Below are positions 41,986-50,694 of a DNA stretch of 64,000 bases, one piece after another. Under the pieces are notes generated by a model. The model worked only from the letters and a program-made list of their open reading frames with translations, had not been told where the DNA came from and made no database searches. How positions within the stretch are numbered: the first letter of the stretch is position 1; each line of letters begins with the position of its first letter. Source of the DNA: Ktedonosporobacter rubrisoli (GTDB taxonomy: Bacteria > Chloroflexota > Ktedonobacteria > Ktedonobacterales > Ktedonobacteraceae); contig NZ_CP035758.1 in assembly GCF_004208415.1 (NCBI RefSeq), positions 1,984,001 to 2,048,000 on the forward strand, in the 5' to 3' direction. A program made the position numbers and the translations under genes.

Positions 41986-42786
41986 TTACTGATCTTCAAA
42001 CAGTGCGAGAAGCTTTTCAACAACAATGCATGGCTCAGCAGGCACATAACCGCCAAACGCTACGACGGCGGGCATGAGCGTTTCCATTTCGTCACATAAC
42101 TTGCGAAGTGCGGTTGCCTGTTCTGCTTGCGTGTAGCAAATTTCCAGTCGATTACGCCTGAATGGGGGTACTTTGAATTCATGTGCATATTTCACCTGAT
42201 CTATGGAATCCTTCAGCCATGATAGCAAAATATGGAAGTTGATCATATCCCCCTTGGCCCCCTTTGCAGCGCCTGCCGCAATCATCCAGAAGAAGCCTAC
42301 AGCGTCCGACGCGGTTTGCACTGCCTTTTCACGGGTCAGTGGTTCTGGCTCCGGCGCTTCTGGAATCCCTACTTTAGCGAAGAGCAGCAGCGATTGATGC
42401 TCCTGGTGCGCCTTATGCTGCGGAATGAGCATCCAATCGATATTCTGGCCCGATTCGCGATAGACAACATGCGTAAAAGTGCCGCCAACGAGGTTATTAG
42501 AATGCGCTTCATAGATAATAGCCGGTGTGCCAAATTGCTGAAACAGGGCCAGGCGTTCTGGCGTCGTCCTGCCTCCTGCAGGCCAAGGTGCAGCACAGAG
42601 AGCTTCACTGTATGCTTCTGCAACCACGACATGTAGATCTAAATCACTTACCCAGGTCTGTTCTCCTCGTCCGAAGCTGCCCGCCAGCCAGGCAGCGAGA
42701 AAACGCGGATCGTCTTTGAGAAATGCTGTGATCTTGGTGAGCAACGCATCACGAGCGGCTGTAAACTGTTCTCGATTACTTGACAT
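41986..42786 (-). CDS. Nucleotidyltransferase-domain protein
   Basis: A 266-residue protein with the minimal nucleotidyltransferase motif AGSFGRGEQTWVSDLDLHVVV (GSx..DxD). A third acidic residue probably lies in NIDWMLIP. The C-terminal half is helical. The layout is like aminoglycoside nucleotidyltransferases, which put AMP on a drug, but the substrate is open. The start follows AAAGGCAGACAACAC. It is a single gene, with a 200-base gap before it to the DinB gene. Confidence 0.78.
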   Translation of the reverse strand: MSSNREQFTAARDALLTKITAFLKDDPRFLAAWLAGSFGRGEQTWVSDLDLHVVVAEAYSEALCAAPWPAGGRTTPERLALFQQFGTPAIIYEAHSNNLVGGTFTHVVYRESGQNIDWMLIPQHKAHQEHQSLLLFAKVGIPEAPEPEPLTREKAVQTASDAVGFFWMIAAGAAKGAKGDMINFHILLSWLKDSIDQVKYAHEFKVPPFRRNRLEICYTQAEQATALRKLCDEMETLMPAVVAFGGYVPAEPCIVVEKLLALFEDQ

Positions 42787-43204
42787 GTGTTGTCTGCCTT
42801 TCTAAATGCTGAGTTTATTGTCAAGAAAAAAGGCATTGGAGTAAAAAAAGAAACAAAATAAGTGAGATACATGTTTTGCAGCCAGAGCATCCAAAATCCA
42901 GTAATTTTGGATGCGATGTCGTTTGGGAAGAAAAGTTTCAGGTGAGAAAAGGATAGACAACGCGCAAGCCATGCATCTCTTTGCACCAATGCCATAACAA
43001 ACACAACTTTGTTCCTGTGGTTCTGGAATTCTAAATCATCAATGGGACAAAGAGGTTTGCCATTTCCTGTGTGAAGTTGGCAATGCTACAAAGTTAGAAC
43101 AATGGCTTCGGCATAAGTGTCAAATCCTCCAATTGCAGATTATTCACCTACCATACCATGGTAAACATCTGCCTGTCAATCATTTTATATCTTTCTATAG
43201 TTTG
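42787..43204. other. Gap with an 11-bp perfect hairpin
   Basis: About 420 bases without a gene. GCATCCAAAAT (42887-42897) and ATTTTGGATGC (42904-42914) form a perfect stem with a 6-base loop. No T-run follows on either strand, so an operator or mRNA-stabilising hairpin is as likely as a terminator. Confidence 0.45.
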
Positions 43205-45166
43205 CTACTTCATCTGATACCATTCAGGCAAGTAAAAGGGCTCAAGCTGCTCATCAAGCAGGCTCACATAGCGGTTGTCTTTGTGCTGGGCCAAAGTGTT
43301 GCGCAGCTTCATCACGCGCTGGGCCGCCACTTGCGACTTCGCCTGCAGGGCCAGGCCAATCGCCTGGGAGGCATGCTGGTACATTTCCTCAAGCGCCCCT
43401 TGCTGCAAGTAAATTCCCGCCATATCCGTATGCATTGTGGAGCGCCGCCGTATCAGCGTAGGATTGACTGATGCCAGGGCCTGGGATAGGGCCTCCTGAG
43501 CCTGGACAAGAAAGCGTGTCGAGGCAGCATCCTGCGGCGAATAGAGATGAGGGAAACTTGCACCTTTGTAGGATAGCAATTTAAGGCAATCAATTCCCAT
43601 GCCATAGCGAATATCCCTCTCATCTTGAATGCAATCGGCATCGCTGAAGGCGCGCAGGCAAGCCTCTTTCTCATTGAGATGAGCCTGCACCTCGGCCTCG
43701 ATGACTGCCAGCCAGGCGCGCATCGTCACATCCGTTTTCACGGTAACAAAGGAGCGAGCATGCTGAATGCTGGAAAGCGCTTCCTGATGCTGCTGGCTAT
43801 AGGACCAGGTGAAGCTCATCCAGCCCCAGCCAGCGGCCTCTAGTTCGGGAAAGTTTGCTTCCCGTGCTGCCTGGACTACCGTTTGATGGTAGGCTCTGGC
43901 CTTAAGATTATCGCCTAATTCGAAGAAGAGCGCGCCGATTAACAGGGCAGTCTCGCCAGCGATAGCGCACAAACGCGCCCGTTCGCTGGGCAGCATGGAG
44001 CGTTCAAGAAAGCTCAGGATCTTGAGAAAATGTTCGGCCACATAGCCCAGCAGATCATAAGGGGCAAGGGCATCCGTAGTGCGATCTTGCCAGTAGTCGC
44101 TAGTCTTTGTGGCTAGATACTGCACTGTGCGCTCTTCCATCTCGGCGGGTTGGGCCAGGATCTGCGAAAAGCGATTGACCAGCGAGAGATCCGTTAATCC
44201 AGCGGTAGGCGTGACGATGGTGGCGGCGACTGCTCCCAGCAAGTGACGGCGGAATGCATCCATGTTTTGCCCCTTTTGTTCTTGCAGATGATCTTCTTCT
44301 GCTTTTAGTATACCTTGTGTAGTAAGAACATGGGGCGTAATTACTTGCGATTTTTGCAGCATTAGCAAAGGTGGGACAAGAGCTTCGGGCGAGATAGGGA
44401 TATGGGCTAGCCTTTTCGCCAGCGCCTGGGTCGAGGCCGAAAGTTCCAGACCCTCTTCGGCAAAGCTGCGCCGGGCTTGCTCATAGCAGGTAGTAGCCTC
44501 GTGTGCCAGGCCAATGCGCTGCAGAAATGCCAGCATGCTGCATAAAATGGCTTCGTCCAATGGGTAGAGGGTGAGCAGCTTGCGATAGATACATTTAGCG
44601 TTCCAGTGGAGATAAAGTTGCTCATAAGTGTAAGCCAGGGCCAGAAAGCAGCTTTTCTTCTCCTGCTCAACGGCGGCACAGATCGCATGGCGCCATAGCC
44701 CGGTTTCCCCTTCCAGCGGCTCGCCTCGCTCATAGAGCCGGCAGGCCTTTTCCAATAGCTGCCGCGCCTGTTCCAGATCAAGGCGCTCGGCTTCGCGCAT
44801 CAGCGCCTCACACTCGTCTAAGTCTGTCCAGATGCTTGCCTGATCGGCTAGGTGATAACTTACCGGAGTACTGCTGAGCGCTTCTTTCCCCAGGGCTTGC
44901 CGAATTCTGTAGGCTGCATCGCGCAAGTAGCGTTCGGCCAGGCTCGGATCTCTAGTGGGAGGCAATACATCCTTGATCAGCTTCTCGCGGCTCAAACATC
45001 GCCCGGGCGTACAGAGGAGCCGTTTGAGCACGCCCCGCGCATAATTATTCTTTCCTAAATCCTGCTCTATCGATCTCCACACTCCCTGCTCTTCTTGCTT
45101 CTCAAGAAGAAAAATACCAAGCAAGCAAACATGCGCATGAATAGATTGATTACCCTCATTGACCAT
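43205..45166 (-). CDS. BTAD-domain transcriptional regulator (SARP/AfsR-like)
   Basis: A 653-residue regulator. An N-terminal winged helix (ARGVLKRLLCTPGRCLSREKLIKDVLP...YLRDAAYRIRQALG) is followed by a bacterial transcriptional activation domain of TPR-like helices (about residues 130-270, ALAYTYEQLYLHWNAKCIYRKLL). A long C-terminal helical region follows. There is no NTPase domain, unlike full AfsR. The ATG at 45166 has GGAGGG seven bases upstream. It faces away from the small-gene operon at 45370, so the 200 bases between may hold a shared control region. The signal is unknown. Confidence 0.82.
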   Translation of the reverse strand: MVNEGNQSIHAHVCLLGIFLLEKQEEQGVWRSIEQDLGKNNYARGVLKRLLCTPGRCLSREKLIKDVLPPTRDPSLAERYLRDAAYRIRQALGKEALSSTPVSYHLADQASIWTDLDECEALMREAERLDLEQARQLLEKACRLYERGEPLEGETGLWRHAICAAVEQEKKSCFLALAYTYEQLYLHWNAKCIYRKLLTLYPLDEAILCSMLAFLQRIGLAHEATTCYEQARRSFAEEGLELSASTQALAKRLAHIPISPEALVPPLLMLQKSQVITPHVLTTQGILKAEEDHLQEQKGQNMDAFRRHLLGAVAATIVTPTAGLTDLSLVNRFSQILAQPAEMEERTVQYLATKTSDYWQDRTTDALAPYDLLGYVAEHFLKILSFLERSMLPSERARLCAIAGETALLIGALFFELGDNLKARAYHQTVVQAAREANFPELEAAGWGWMSFTWSYSQQHQEALSSIQHARSFVTVKTDVTMRAWLAVIEAEVQAHLNEKEACLRAFSDADCIQDERDIRYGMGIDCLKLLSYKGASFPHLYSPQDAASTRFLVQAQEALSQALASVNPTLIRRRSTMHTDMAGIYLQQGALEEMYQHASQAIGLALQAKSQVAAQRVMKLRNTLAQHKDNRYVSLLDEQLEPFYLPEWYQMK

Positions 45167-45369
45167 TCTTCCACCCTCCATAGCAATAATCTCACATCCC
45201 ATCTCCTCCTCGCCTTAGTATACTCTATTATCGCGTTATTTTCTATGTATACCGCTATTCTGTTGATTCAGATATCTAATACGATATGCGCTACGTCAAC
45301 TTCTAGCTATGCTTCTCCTGTACTTCTCACACAAGTACATAAATCAAGAGTGGAAAGGAAATTGAAAAT

Positions 45370-45618
45370 ATGCTATCGATACCTTCCCTTGAAGTTCCCG
45401 CTCCCCAGGAAGTGCTGAATGTGCTGGAGAAGCTCAACCAGGCCAATCAGGCCTATGATATCAGGCTGCCGGCAGAGCAGCGCCAGCGCATTGCGGCGAT
45501 CTTTCACATCCATTACGTCTGGCTTTTGCAGCATCATATCAGCTTTGGCTATGATCGCGTCCGCCAGCGCTATTTCTTGCAGTATTCCACAGTTTCACAG
45601 GAGGTCACCAACCGATGA
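45370..45618 (+). CDS. Small unknown protein 1 of a four-gene operon
   Basis: An 82-residue protein, LSIPSLEVPAPQEVLNVLEK at the start and HHISFGYDRVRQRYFLQYST near the end. Aromatic- and His-rich; no family recognised. GGAAATTGAAAAT precedes the ATG. It overlaps the next gene by four bases (ATGA), a sign of translational coupling. Confidence 0.65.
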   Translation: MLSIPSLEVPAPQEVLNVLEKLNQANQAYDIRLPAEQRQRIAAIFHIHYVWLLQHHISFGYDRVRQRYFLQYSTVSQEVTNR

Positions 45619-45941
45619 GCAAGGAGCATGAGACATCTCGCGATAACGCTGAGGGCCAGGTGCGCCAAACTATGCCAGCCCAACAAGGCCAGCAGAGCGA
45701 GCTTGCCAGCCTGCGCGCACAGATCGAACTGGAATTAGAGGCTATGCAGCAGGGGCTCAACGGCCTGGCTTCCGGCACGGCGCGACATCGCTTTATCTCG
45801 GCCAGGATGAGGCGCGTCGATCAGCTCACGAGCCATATGGCCGGGCACATTGGAGAAGAGCAGGCTGAGCGCACGAGCTGTCAGGCCTATATGCAGATCT
45901 TCAGCGCTCACGAACAGGAGCCGAAGCATGGCGACCACTGA
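45615..45941 (+). CDS. Small unknown protein 2 of a four-gene operon
   Basis: A 108-residue helical protein, Gln/Glu/Ala-rich (LASLRAQIELELEAMQQGLNGLASGTARHRFISARM), with probable coiled coil in the middle and a His-rich tail (HEQEPKHGDH). The part RHRFISARMRRVDQLTSHMAGHIGE hints at a small helical bundle. No family recognised. It overlaps its neighbours on both sides. Confidence 0.65.
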   Translation: MSKEHETSRDNAEGQVRQTMPAQQGQQSELASLRAQIELELEAMQQGLNGLASGTARHRFISARMRRVDQLTSHMAGHIGEEQAERTSCQAYMQIFSAHEQEPKHGDH

Positions 45942-46143
45942 TCCTGAGCTCGTCTTGCGTACGCTCAACACGGTCATGCACCTGGGCAATTGCACTGAGG
46001 ATTTGACGCTCATTCGGCGCTCCCTGGCGCTCTATGAGGCCTGTTTTGACTATCTGCGCCAGCAGCAGGTGCGCATCATCTATGCGGAGGAGCAGGATCT
46101 TTATGTCTTCATCGATTCGACGAAATCTGATGAGCTACGCTAG
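45928..46143 (+). CDS. Small unknown protein 3 of a four-gene operon
   Basis: A 71-residue protein, MATTDPELVLRTLNTVMHLG, then SLALYEACFDYLRQQQVRIIYAEEQDLYVFID. The start lies inside the end of gene 2 (14-base overlap), with GGAGCCGAAGC before the ATG. Compact alpha/beta pattern; no family recognised. Confidence 0.6.
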   Translation: MATTDPELVLRTLNTVMHLGNCTEDLTLIRRSLALYEACFDYLRQQQVRIIYAEEQDLYVFIDSTKSDELR

Positions 46144-46173
46144 TCAGCTGGAACCGAACAAGGAGCTTAGCGC

Positions 46174-46497
46174 ATGGAAACAAACACAAGTAATCAGTCC
46201 ACCATCCCAGCAATCACGGTGCTGCTCAAAGCTGATATAGCGCCCCGTGCGGAGGCCATTTTGCGCCTGCATGGCTGTCTGATCGATAAGCAGGGCGGGC
46301 AGACATTGATTACCTTTCCCTTTGGGACGACGCGCCACCTGATCCCTTTTAGTCGCACGCGAGCTGACCGCTATCGTATCACCTTGCCCGATGGGCAAAC
46401 TTTCAAGCAGGTGCAGCCGCGCGATACAGTCTATTGCGATCTCTATATCGAGACGATTGTTGTGGCCCGAAACGACAAGGGGCAATCCAGCGACTGA
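46174..46497 (+). CDS. Small unknown protein 4 of a four-gene operon
   Basis: A 107-residue protein, probably beta-rich (LIDKQGGQTLITFPFGTTRHLIPF, ADRYRITLPDGQTFKQVQPRDTVYCDLYIETIVVAR). A ribosome site AAGGAGC precedes the ATG, 30 bases after gene 3. No family recognised. A strong hairpin follows at 46585. Confidence 0.6.
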   Translation: METNTSNQSTIPAITVLLKADIAPRAEAILRLHGCLIDKQGGQTLITFPFGTTRHLIPFSRTRADRYRITLPDGQTFKQVQPRDTVYCDLYIETIVVARNDKGQSSD

Positions 46498-46584
46498 GGA
46501 TCGCCATACATCCTCATTATGTATAGCAAGTTCAAGGCCTTTAACTGCCGAACTGCAGTCACTACAGCAGCGGTGGGCAGGGCT

Positions 46585-46643
46585 GCAGGTAGCTCCCTCT
46601 TAAGACATGGGGGCTACCTGCCGGCCACGCGTGTTATGCGTGG
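46585..46643 (+). terminator. Double hairpin after the small-gene operon
   Basis: GCAGGTAGC-TCCC pairs with GGG-GCTACCTGC (46585-46621), then CCACGC/GCGTGG (46625-46643). There is no T-run, so it may protect the mRNA end or be a Rho-type or bidirectional stop. Confidence 0.45.
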
Positions 46644-46685
46644 TAAGAATTGCATAGAGTCAATTGGCTGCAGATAAGGCGCTTA

Positions 46686-47177
46686 TTAGGTAAGTTGCAA
46701 AACTGCAGCGAAATCCTGGTGCGCCTGGGCAACTTCGGCTTCAGCGTGAGCTTTGCCCAAACCTAGAAAACCATCGGAGCGCGCCTTGTCCATTACTTCT
46801 GTCGCAATCTGCAGCAGCCAGCGTTTATATTCGGTGACCTCTTGAGGCTGACTTTTCTCGTTGAGGAGACCAATAGCCCTTGCACATATCTGGTTTCTGA
46901 TGTTGATTGCCTCCTCCTTACTGTTTCCTCCATGTTTTTCGATCAGTTCGTTATGTTTCTCGTGATTTTCCTCTTTGGAGGTAAAGATGCTCTGAATGTA
47001 TTCATTCTCGGGGAATTGCTTGCTTGTATCGTGCACAATCTTGTAGAGTGAAAGGGCTGTTTTGAGGACTTTGAATGCGTTCGTTTGAATAACAGCAAGA
47101 GAAGTTCCAGCTACCACCAAGGGTGCTGCAGCCAGGATTTCTCTTTCCTCCACGGTAAAATCGGTAATTCGGGTCAT
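46686..47177 (-). CDS. Helical protein of unknown function
   Basis: A 163-residue protein with an all-helical pattern. Landmarks are the N-terminus TRITDFTVEEREILAAAPLVVAGTSLAVI and the C-terminal YKRWLLQIATEVMDKARSDGFLGLG, a tail style seen in a widespread uncharacterised bacterial family. The ATG at 47177 follows AGAGGTGGAGCAT. The gene is single and runs towards the small-gene operon. No catalytic motif is visible. Confidence 0.68.
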   Translation of the reverse strand: MTRITDFTVEEREILAAAPLVVAGTSLAVIQTNAFKVLKTALSLYKIVHDTSKQFPENEYIQSIFTSKEENHEKHNELIEKHGGNSKEEAINIRNQICARAIGLLNEKSQPQEVTEYKRWLLQIATEVMDKARSDGFLGLGKAHAEAEVAQAHQDFAAVLQLT

Positions 47178-47436
47178 ATGCTCCACCTCTTAAAAATAAT
47201 ATAGAACGGGCTATACCAAAGTATATATGATATTATGTAGAATGGGCAACTCTTTACTGAATTGGGTAAAAACTTCACCCTGGAATCTGAGCCGAAGCCA
47301 TCCCGCCAAATTCGGAATACATCTGTCCCTTCGTGCAGGACATGGCTCGCCTTTTGAGCGGTGACTACAACGATCTCATCGCTTATACTAAAGAGGAGCA
47401 TTGAAGTTACGTTATTATTCTGACAGGAGGCTGGCG

Positions 47437-47769
47437 ATGATTATCGTAGTTTTCAAACATAGGCCCAGAGCTGGCGTAAACTTGCAAGAATATGATCAGT
47501 TTATAAAAGACCTGTATCTCCTGGGCAAACAAATTCCTGGCTTTCTTTCTGTGAGCGAATATTCCGCAGAGAATGGAGATCGGGTCGCTATTGAGCACTT
47601 TGCAACCATGCAAGCTCTCGAACAATGGCGAGCCTTTCCTGAACATATTCGTATGATACAGCTTGGTTGGGAGCGCTTCTATGGGTCATATACGGCTCAA
47701 GTTTGTACCACCGTATCAAGCGTATCCTGGTCGGTTGATTCTCCAGTGGTGAAGGAAGAGAAAGGCTAA
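47437..47769 (+). CDS. Antibiotic biosynthesis monooxygenase-like protein
   Basis: A 110-residue ferredoxin-like (dimeric alpha/beta barrel) protein: MIIVVFKHRPRAGVNLQEYDQF, then PGFLSVSEYSAENGDRVAIEHFATMQALEQWRAFPEHIRM. This matches the ABM superfamily, which includes cofactor-free monooxygenases and haem-degrading relatives. The start has GGAGGCTGGCG before it; a start at 47401 is not needed. Substrate unknown. Confidence 0.78.
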   Translation: MIIVVFKHRPRAGVNLQEYDQFIKDLYLLGKQIPGFLSVSEYSAENGDRVAIEHFATMQALEQWRAFPEHIRMIQLGWERFYGSYTAQVCTTVSSVSWSVDSPVVKEEKG

Positions 47770-47809
47770 GGTGGAGCACAGGCAGGAGATAAAGGAGCAA
47801 CGACCCTTG

Positions 47810-47838
47810 TTGCCTCAATTCACTACCTATGCTATGAT
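47810..47838 (+). promoter_or_regulatory. Promoter of the RNA-repair operon, near-leaderless
   Basis: TTGCCT (47810-47815) and TATGAT (47833-47838), spacer 17. A start seven bases downstream would be at about 47845, only about three bases before the ATG at 47848. There is no ribosome site, so the mRNA is probably leaderless. Confidence 0.6.
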
Positions 47839-47847
47839 GCGCGTGTT

Positions 47848-48534
47848 ATGACAAGGCAGGTTGAATATTTCCCGCAGCTTGTCGCGGCCTATATTCGTGA
47901 CAAGCTTCCGGCGGATCAGCAGTATGCTTCACTCTTCAGCAAGCCACTCGCTGAGCTCACAGAGGCTGAGATACAGCAACTTATCCAGCTCGCACAACAA
48001 CAGGAGCTGCGCATCCATCGCTTCAAACGTAGCATGGAGCTGCCGCGCGTGCAGAAGGTGCTAGGAATGTTGAAAGGGCTCTACCCAAGCAATCTTCTGG
48101 ATATTGGGAGTGGACGTGGGGCCTTTCTCTGGCCGCTATTGGATAGCTTTCCCACGCTTGCCGTGACCTGCGTTGATATGCTTGATTATCGCGTAGCGGA
48201 CATCCAGGCCGTGCAGCGTGGGGGCATCGAACAATTACAAGCTGTGCAGGCCGACGTTACAAGATTGCCCTTCGCGGAGCAAAGCTTTGAGATGGTAACG
48301 ATGCTAGAAGTGCTGGAACATGTGCCCGATACGCGCCGCGCCCTGAGCGAGATCTGCCGTGTCGCACGCCAATTTGTCATCCTGTCGGTTCCCTCCAAAG
48401 AGGATGATAATCCTGAGCATATTCATCTCTTTGCTCAGCACAGCTTGCGGGATCTCTTGCTGGAACAAGGCGTACGGCGCGTGAGCTTTGATTATGTGCC
48501 TGGTCATATGCTTGCTCTGGCCCACAAAGGATAA
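47848..48534 (+). CDS. SAM-dependent methyltransferase, first gene of the RNA-repair operon
   Basis: A 228-residue class I methyltransferase. SAM motif LLDIGSGRGAFLWPLL, acidic VDMLDYR, motif EMVTMLEVLEHVPD and a later EHIHLFAQHSLRDLL. The EVLEHV plus His pattern is shared by UbiG-like enzymes and loosely resembles the ExxEH..H metal site of bacterial Hen1, which 2'-O-methylates RNA ends during repair. It begins 11 bases before the RNA ligase, so it probably acts in the same pathway. RNA-end methylation is inference; a generic methyltransferase is the alternative. Confidence 0.75.
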   Translation: MTRQVEYFPQLVAAYIRDKLPADQQYASLFSKPLAELTEAEIQQLIQLAQQQELRIHRFKRSMELPRVQKVLGMLKGLYPSNLLDIGSGRGAFLWPLLDSFPTLAVTCVDMLDYRVADIQAVQRGGIEQLQAVQADVTRLPFAEQSFEMVTMLEVLEHVPDTRRALSEICRVARQFVILSVPSKEDDNPEHIHLFAQHSLRDLLLEQGVRRVSFDYVPGHMLALAHKG

Positions 48535-48545
48535 AAATAAGCCTT

Positions 48546-49331
48546 ATGCAAAAGATTTATAAATACCCACGCACCTATCACCTGGAAGGCTCTGGCATTC
48601 AGCACGGTGATGAGGATCTTTCAGTCATGCCGGTCCGTAGCCTGGCTGGGCAATATGTTGTGGTTGAGGAGAAGATGGACGGGGCCAATAGCGCAATCAG
48701 CTTTAGCGATGATAATCAGCTTTTACTACAGAGCCGGGGTCACTATTTGAGCGGCGGCCCGCGCGAGAAGCAGTTTGATCTCTTCAAGGCCTGGGCCTAT
48801 CGCTACGCAGGTGAGCTCTGGCAAACGCTGGGCACGCGCTATATTATGTACGGCGAATGGCTGTATGCCAAGCATACCATGTTCTATACCGATCTGCCTC
48901 ACTATTTCCTGGAATTTGACATCTTTGATAAAGAGCAGGAGCGCTTTCTCAGCACGGAGCGGCGCAAAGAATTTCTCTTCTTGCTGCCCTTCGTCTCCTC
49001 AGTGAAGGTGCTCTACACGGGACAAATCGATTCTATGGAGCAGCTTGTGAGTATGATTGGCCCTTCGCATTTTATCAGGGGAGATCTGAAAGAGCGCCTG
49101 CAAGCTTACTGCCAGGAAAAGGATTTTAATGTGGCGCAAGCTCTTAAGGAGACCGATACCAGCGGCTTGATGGAAGGTCTCTACTTGAAAGTAGAGGCCG
49201 ATGGCTACGTGCAGGAGCGCTACAAATATGTGCGCCGGGGCTTCCTGCAAACCGTCTTCGATTCTGAGAGCCATTGGCAGGATCGCCCAATTCTGCCCAA
49301 TTGCCTGAGCGCTGGAGTGAGCTTGTTTTAA
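48546..49331 (+). CDS. ATP-dependent RNA ligase (Rnl2-like)
   Basis: A 261-residue ligase. The nucleotide-binding lysine is in motif I EEKMDGANSA (Lys43). Motif III is HYFLEFDIFD, motif IV is MEGLYLKVEADG and motif V is ERYKYVRRG. The N-terminal YPRTYHLEGSGIQHGDEDL is typical of a group whose genes lie next to end-healing enzymes. It seals the 3'-OH and 5'-phosphate ends made by HD-Pnk, which is encoded 22 bases downstream. No extra C-terminal domain is present. It differs clearly from the DraRnl-type ligase at 1754. Confidence 0.88.
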   Translation: MQKIYKYPRTYHLEGSGIQHGDEDLSVMPVRSLAGQYVVVEEKMDGANSAISFSDDNQLLLQSRGHYLSGGPREKQFDLFKAWAYRYAGELWQTLGTRYIMYGEWLYAKHTMFYTDLPHYFLEFDIFDKEQERFLSTERRKEFLFLLPFVSSVKVLYTGQIDSMEQLVSMIGPSHFIRGDLKERLQAYCQEKDFNVAQALKETDTSGLMEGLYLKVEADGYVQERYKYVRRGFLQTVFDSESHWQDRPILPNCLSAGVSLF

Positions 49332-49353
49332 GGCTTATTGCAAGGATGAGACG

Positions 49354-50508
49354 ATGCAAGAAGAGGTAGCATGTGCATGGAGCTTTCCCTATTGTCCCGA
49401 GCCGCCACACTGGCAGCTCGATTGGGCAGCTCTGCAGGAGCAATTTTCCTGGTTACGGGCGCTGGCCGGCGTTCCTCAGGATGCGCTTTATCATGCCGAG
49501 GGCGATGTCCTGATCCATACCGGGATGGTGGCCTCTGCGCTGGTAAGCCTGGAAGCCTGGCGTCGCTTAGCGCCTTCCGCACGTCAGGAGCTCTTTGCGG
49601 CGGCGCTCTTGCACGATGTGGCCAAGCCGCAATGCACGCAGCTCGAAGCTGATGGTCATATCAGTTCGCGTGGCCATGCGCGCAAAGGTGCATATATGGC
49701 GCGCCGCTTGCTATGGAGCGGTGAGGAGTTGCAGGCACCTCTTTCCTTTGCCGCACGTGAACATATAGCGCGCCTTGTAAGTTTTCATGGCTTGCCGCTG
49801 CACTTCCTTGATAAGCCTGATCCCGCCCGCGCCGTCATCAGGGCCAGCATGAGCGCGCGCCTGGATTATGTGGCCTTGCTGGCGGAAGCCGATGTGCGCG
49901 GGCGTATCTGTACCGATCAGGCCGAATTGTTGGCCCGGATTGAGCTGTTCCGCGATTTCTGCCAGGAGCAAAACTGTTTTACGGGTCCGTATCAGTTCGC
50001 CTCGGAGCATAGCCGCTTTGTGTACTTCCACAACGAGCACATTCATCCAACCTATGCCGCCTATGACGATACAACGTTTGAAGTGGTGCTCATGGCAGGC
50101 CTGCCCGGCGTGGGAAAAGATTCCTGGATTGCCCGCCATCTCAGTGATTGGCCTGTTATCTCGCTTGACGAGCTGCGCCGGAGCTTGCATGTAGCGCCCG
50201 AAGAGCCTCAGGGCCGGGTCATCCAGGTGGCGAAAGAACAGGCTCGCATCTCTATGCGTCAGCAGCGGGGCTTTGTCTGGAATGCTACCAACGTTACGGC
50301 CCCCTTGCGTAGCCAGCTCATCGACTTTTTTGTCTCCTACGGTGCGCGCGTGCGCATTATCTACCTCGATGCGCCTCTATCCACGATTCTGCACAGAAAT
50401 CGTGAGCGCGCCGCCTACGTGCCCGAAAACGTGCTCAATAAGCTGCTCAATAAACTTGATGTCCCCGATCTTACCGAAGCCCACACGTTACAATTGATAA
50501 GTTTATAA
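49354..50508 (+). CDS. HD-Pnk: HD phosphoesterase-polynucleotide kinase
   Basis: A 384-residue two-domain end-healing enzyme. The N-terminal HD domain (His55; ALLHDVAK, His87-Asp88) removes 2',3'-cyclic and 3'-phosphates. The C-terminal P-loop kinase (MAGLPGVGKDSW, about 247-258; SLDELRRSL; IYLDAPLSTILHRNRER lid) phosphorylates 5'-OH ends. This matches the Runella HD-Pnk family. With the ligase just upstream, the cell can heal and seal RNA broken by ribonucleases or toxins. A decayed second copy of part of this gene lies at 54051. Confidence 0.88.
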   Translation: MQEEVACAWSFPYCPEPPHWQLDWAALQEQFSWLRALAGVPQDALYHAEGDVLIHTGMVASALVSLEAWRRLAPSARQELFAAALLHDVAKPQCTQLEADGHISSRGHARKGAYMARRLLWSGEELQAPLSFAAREHIARLVSFHGLPLHFLDKPDPARAVIRASMSARLDYVALLAEADVRGRICTDQAELLARIELFRDFCQEQNCFTGPYQFASEHSRFVYFHNEHIHPTYAAYDDTTFEVVLMAGLPGVGKDSWIARHLSDWPVISLDELRRSLHVAPEEPQGRVIQVAKEQARISMRQQRGFVWNATNVTAPLRSQLIDFFVSYGARVRIIYLDAPLSTILHRNRERAAYVPENVLNKLLNKLDVPDLTEAHTLQLISL

Positions 50509-50550
50509 GCGCGGCAAAAGCCTTACCATTGCCTCTGCTTGACCATCTCT
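50490..50550. repeat. 61-bp repeat, copy 1 (HD-Pnk / LysR 3' junction)
   Basis: Starts in the last codons of HD-Pnk and runs through the gap into what reads on the minus strand as a LysR C-terminus (MVKQRQW). About 54 of 61 bases match 54148-54208. The stretch to 50694 holds little else; the minus-strand frame 50523-50720 looks like a decayed lysR tail. Confidence 0.7.
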
Positions 50551-50694
50551 GTATCCAGCGCTTCCACCTGCCTACGCATGGCGCGAGGAAAGCCGCAAAA
50601 ATTTGTGTCAGGTTTTTCCCAGAAGTTGCGATATGCCTGGTAGGCAAGCCCTTCTATCGATAACATATAATAGAATGTAGATAAGGAAAAATAA

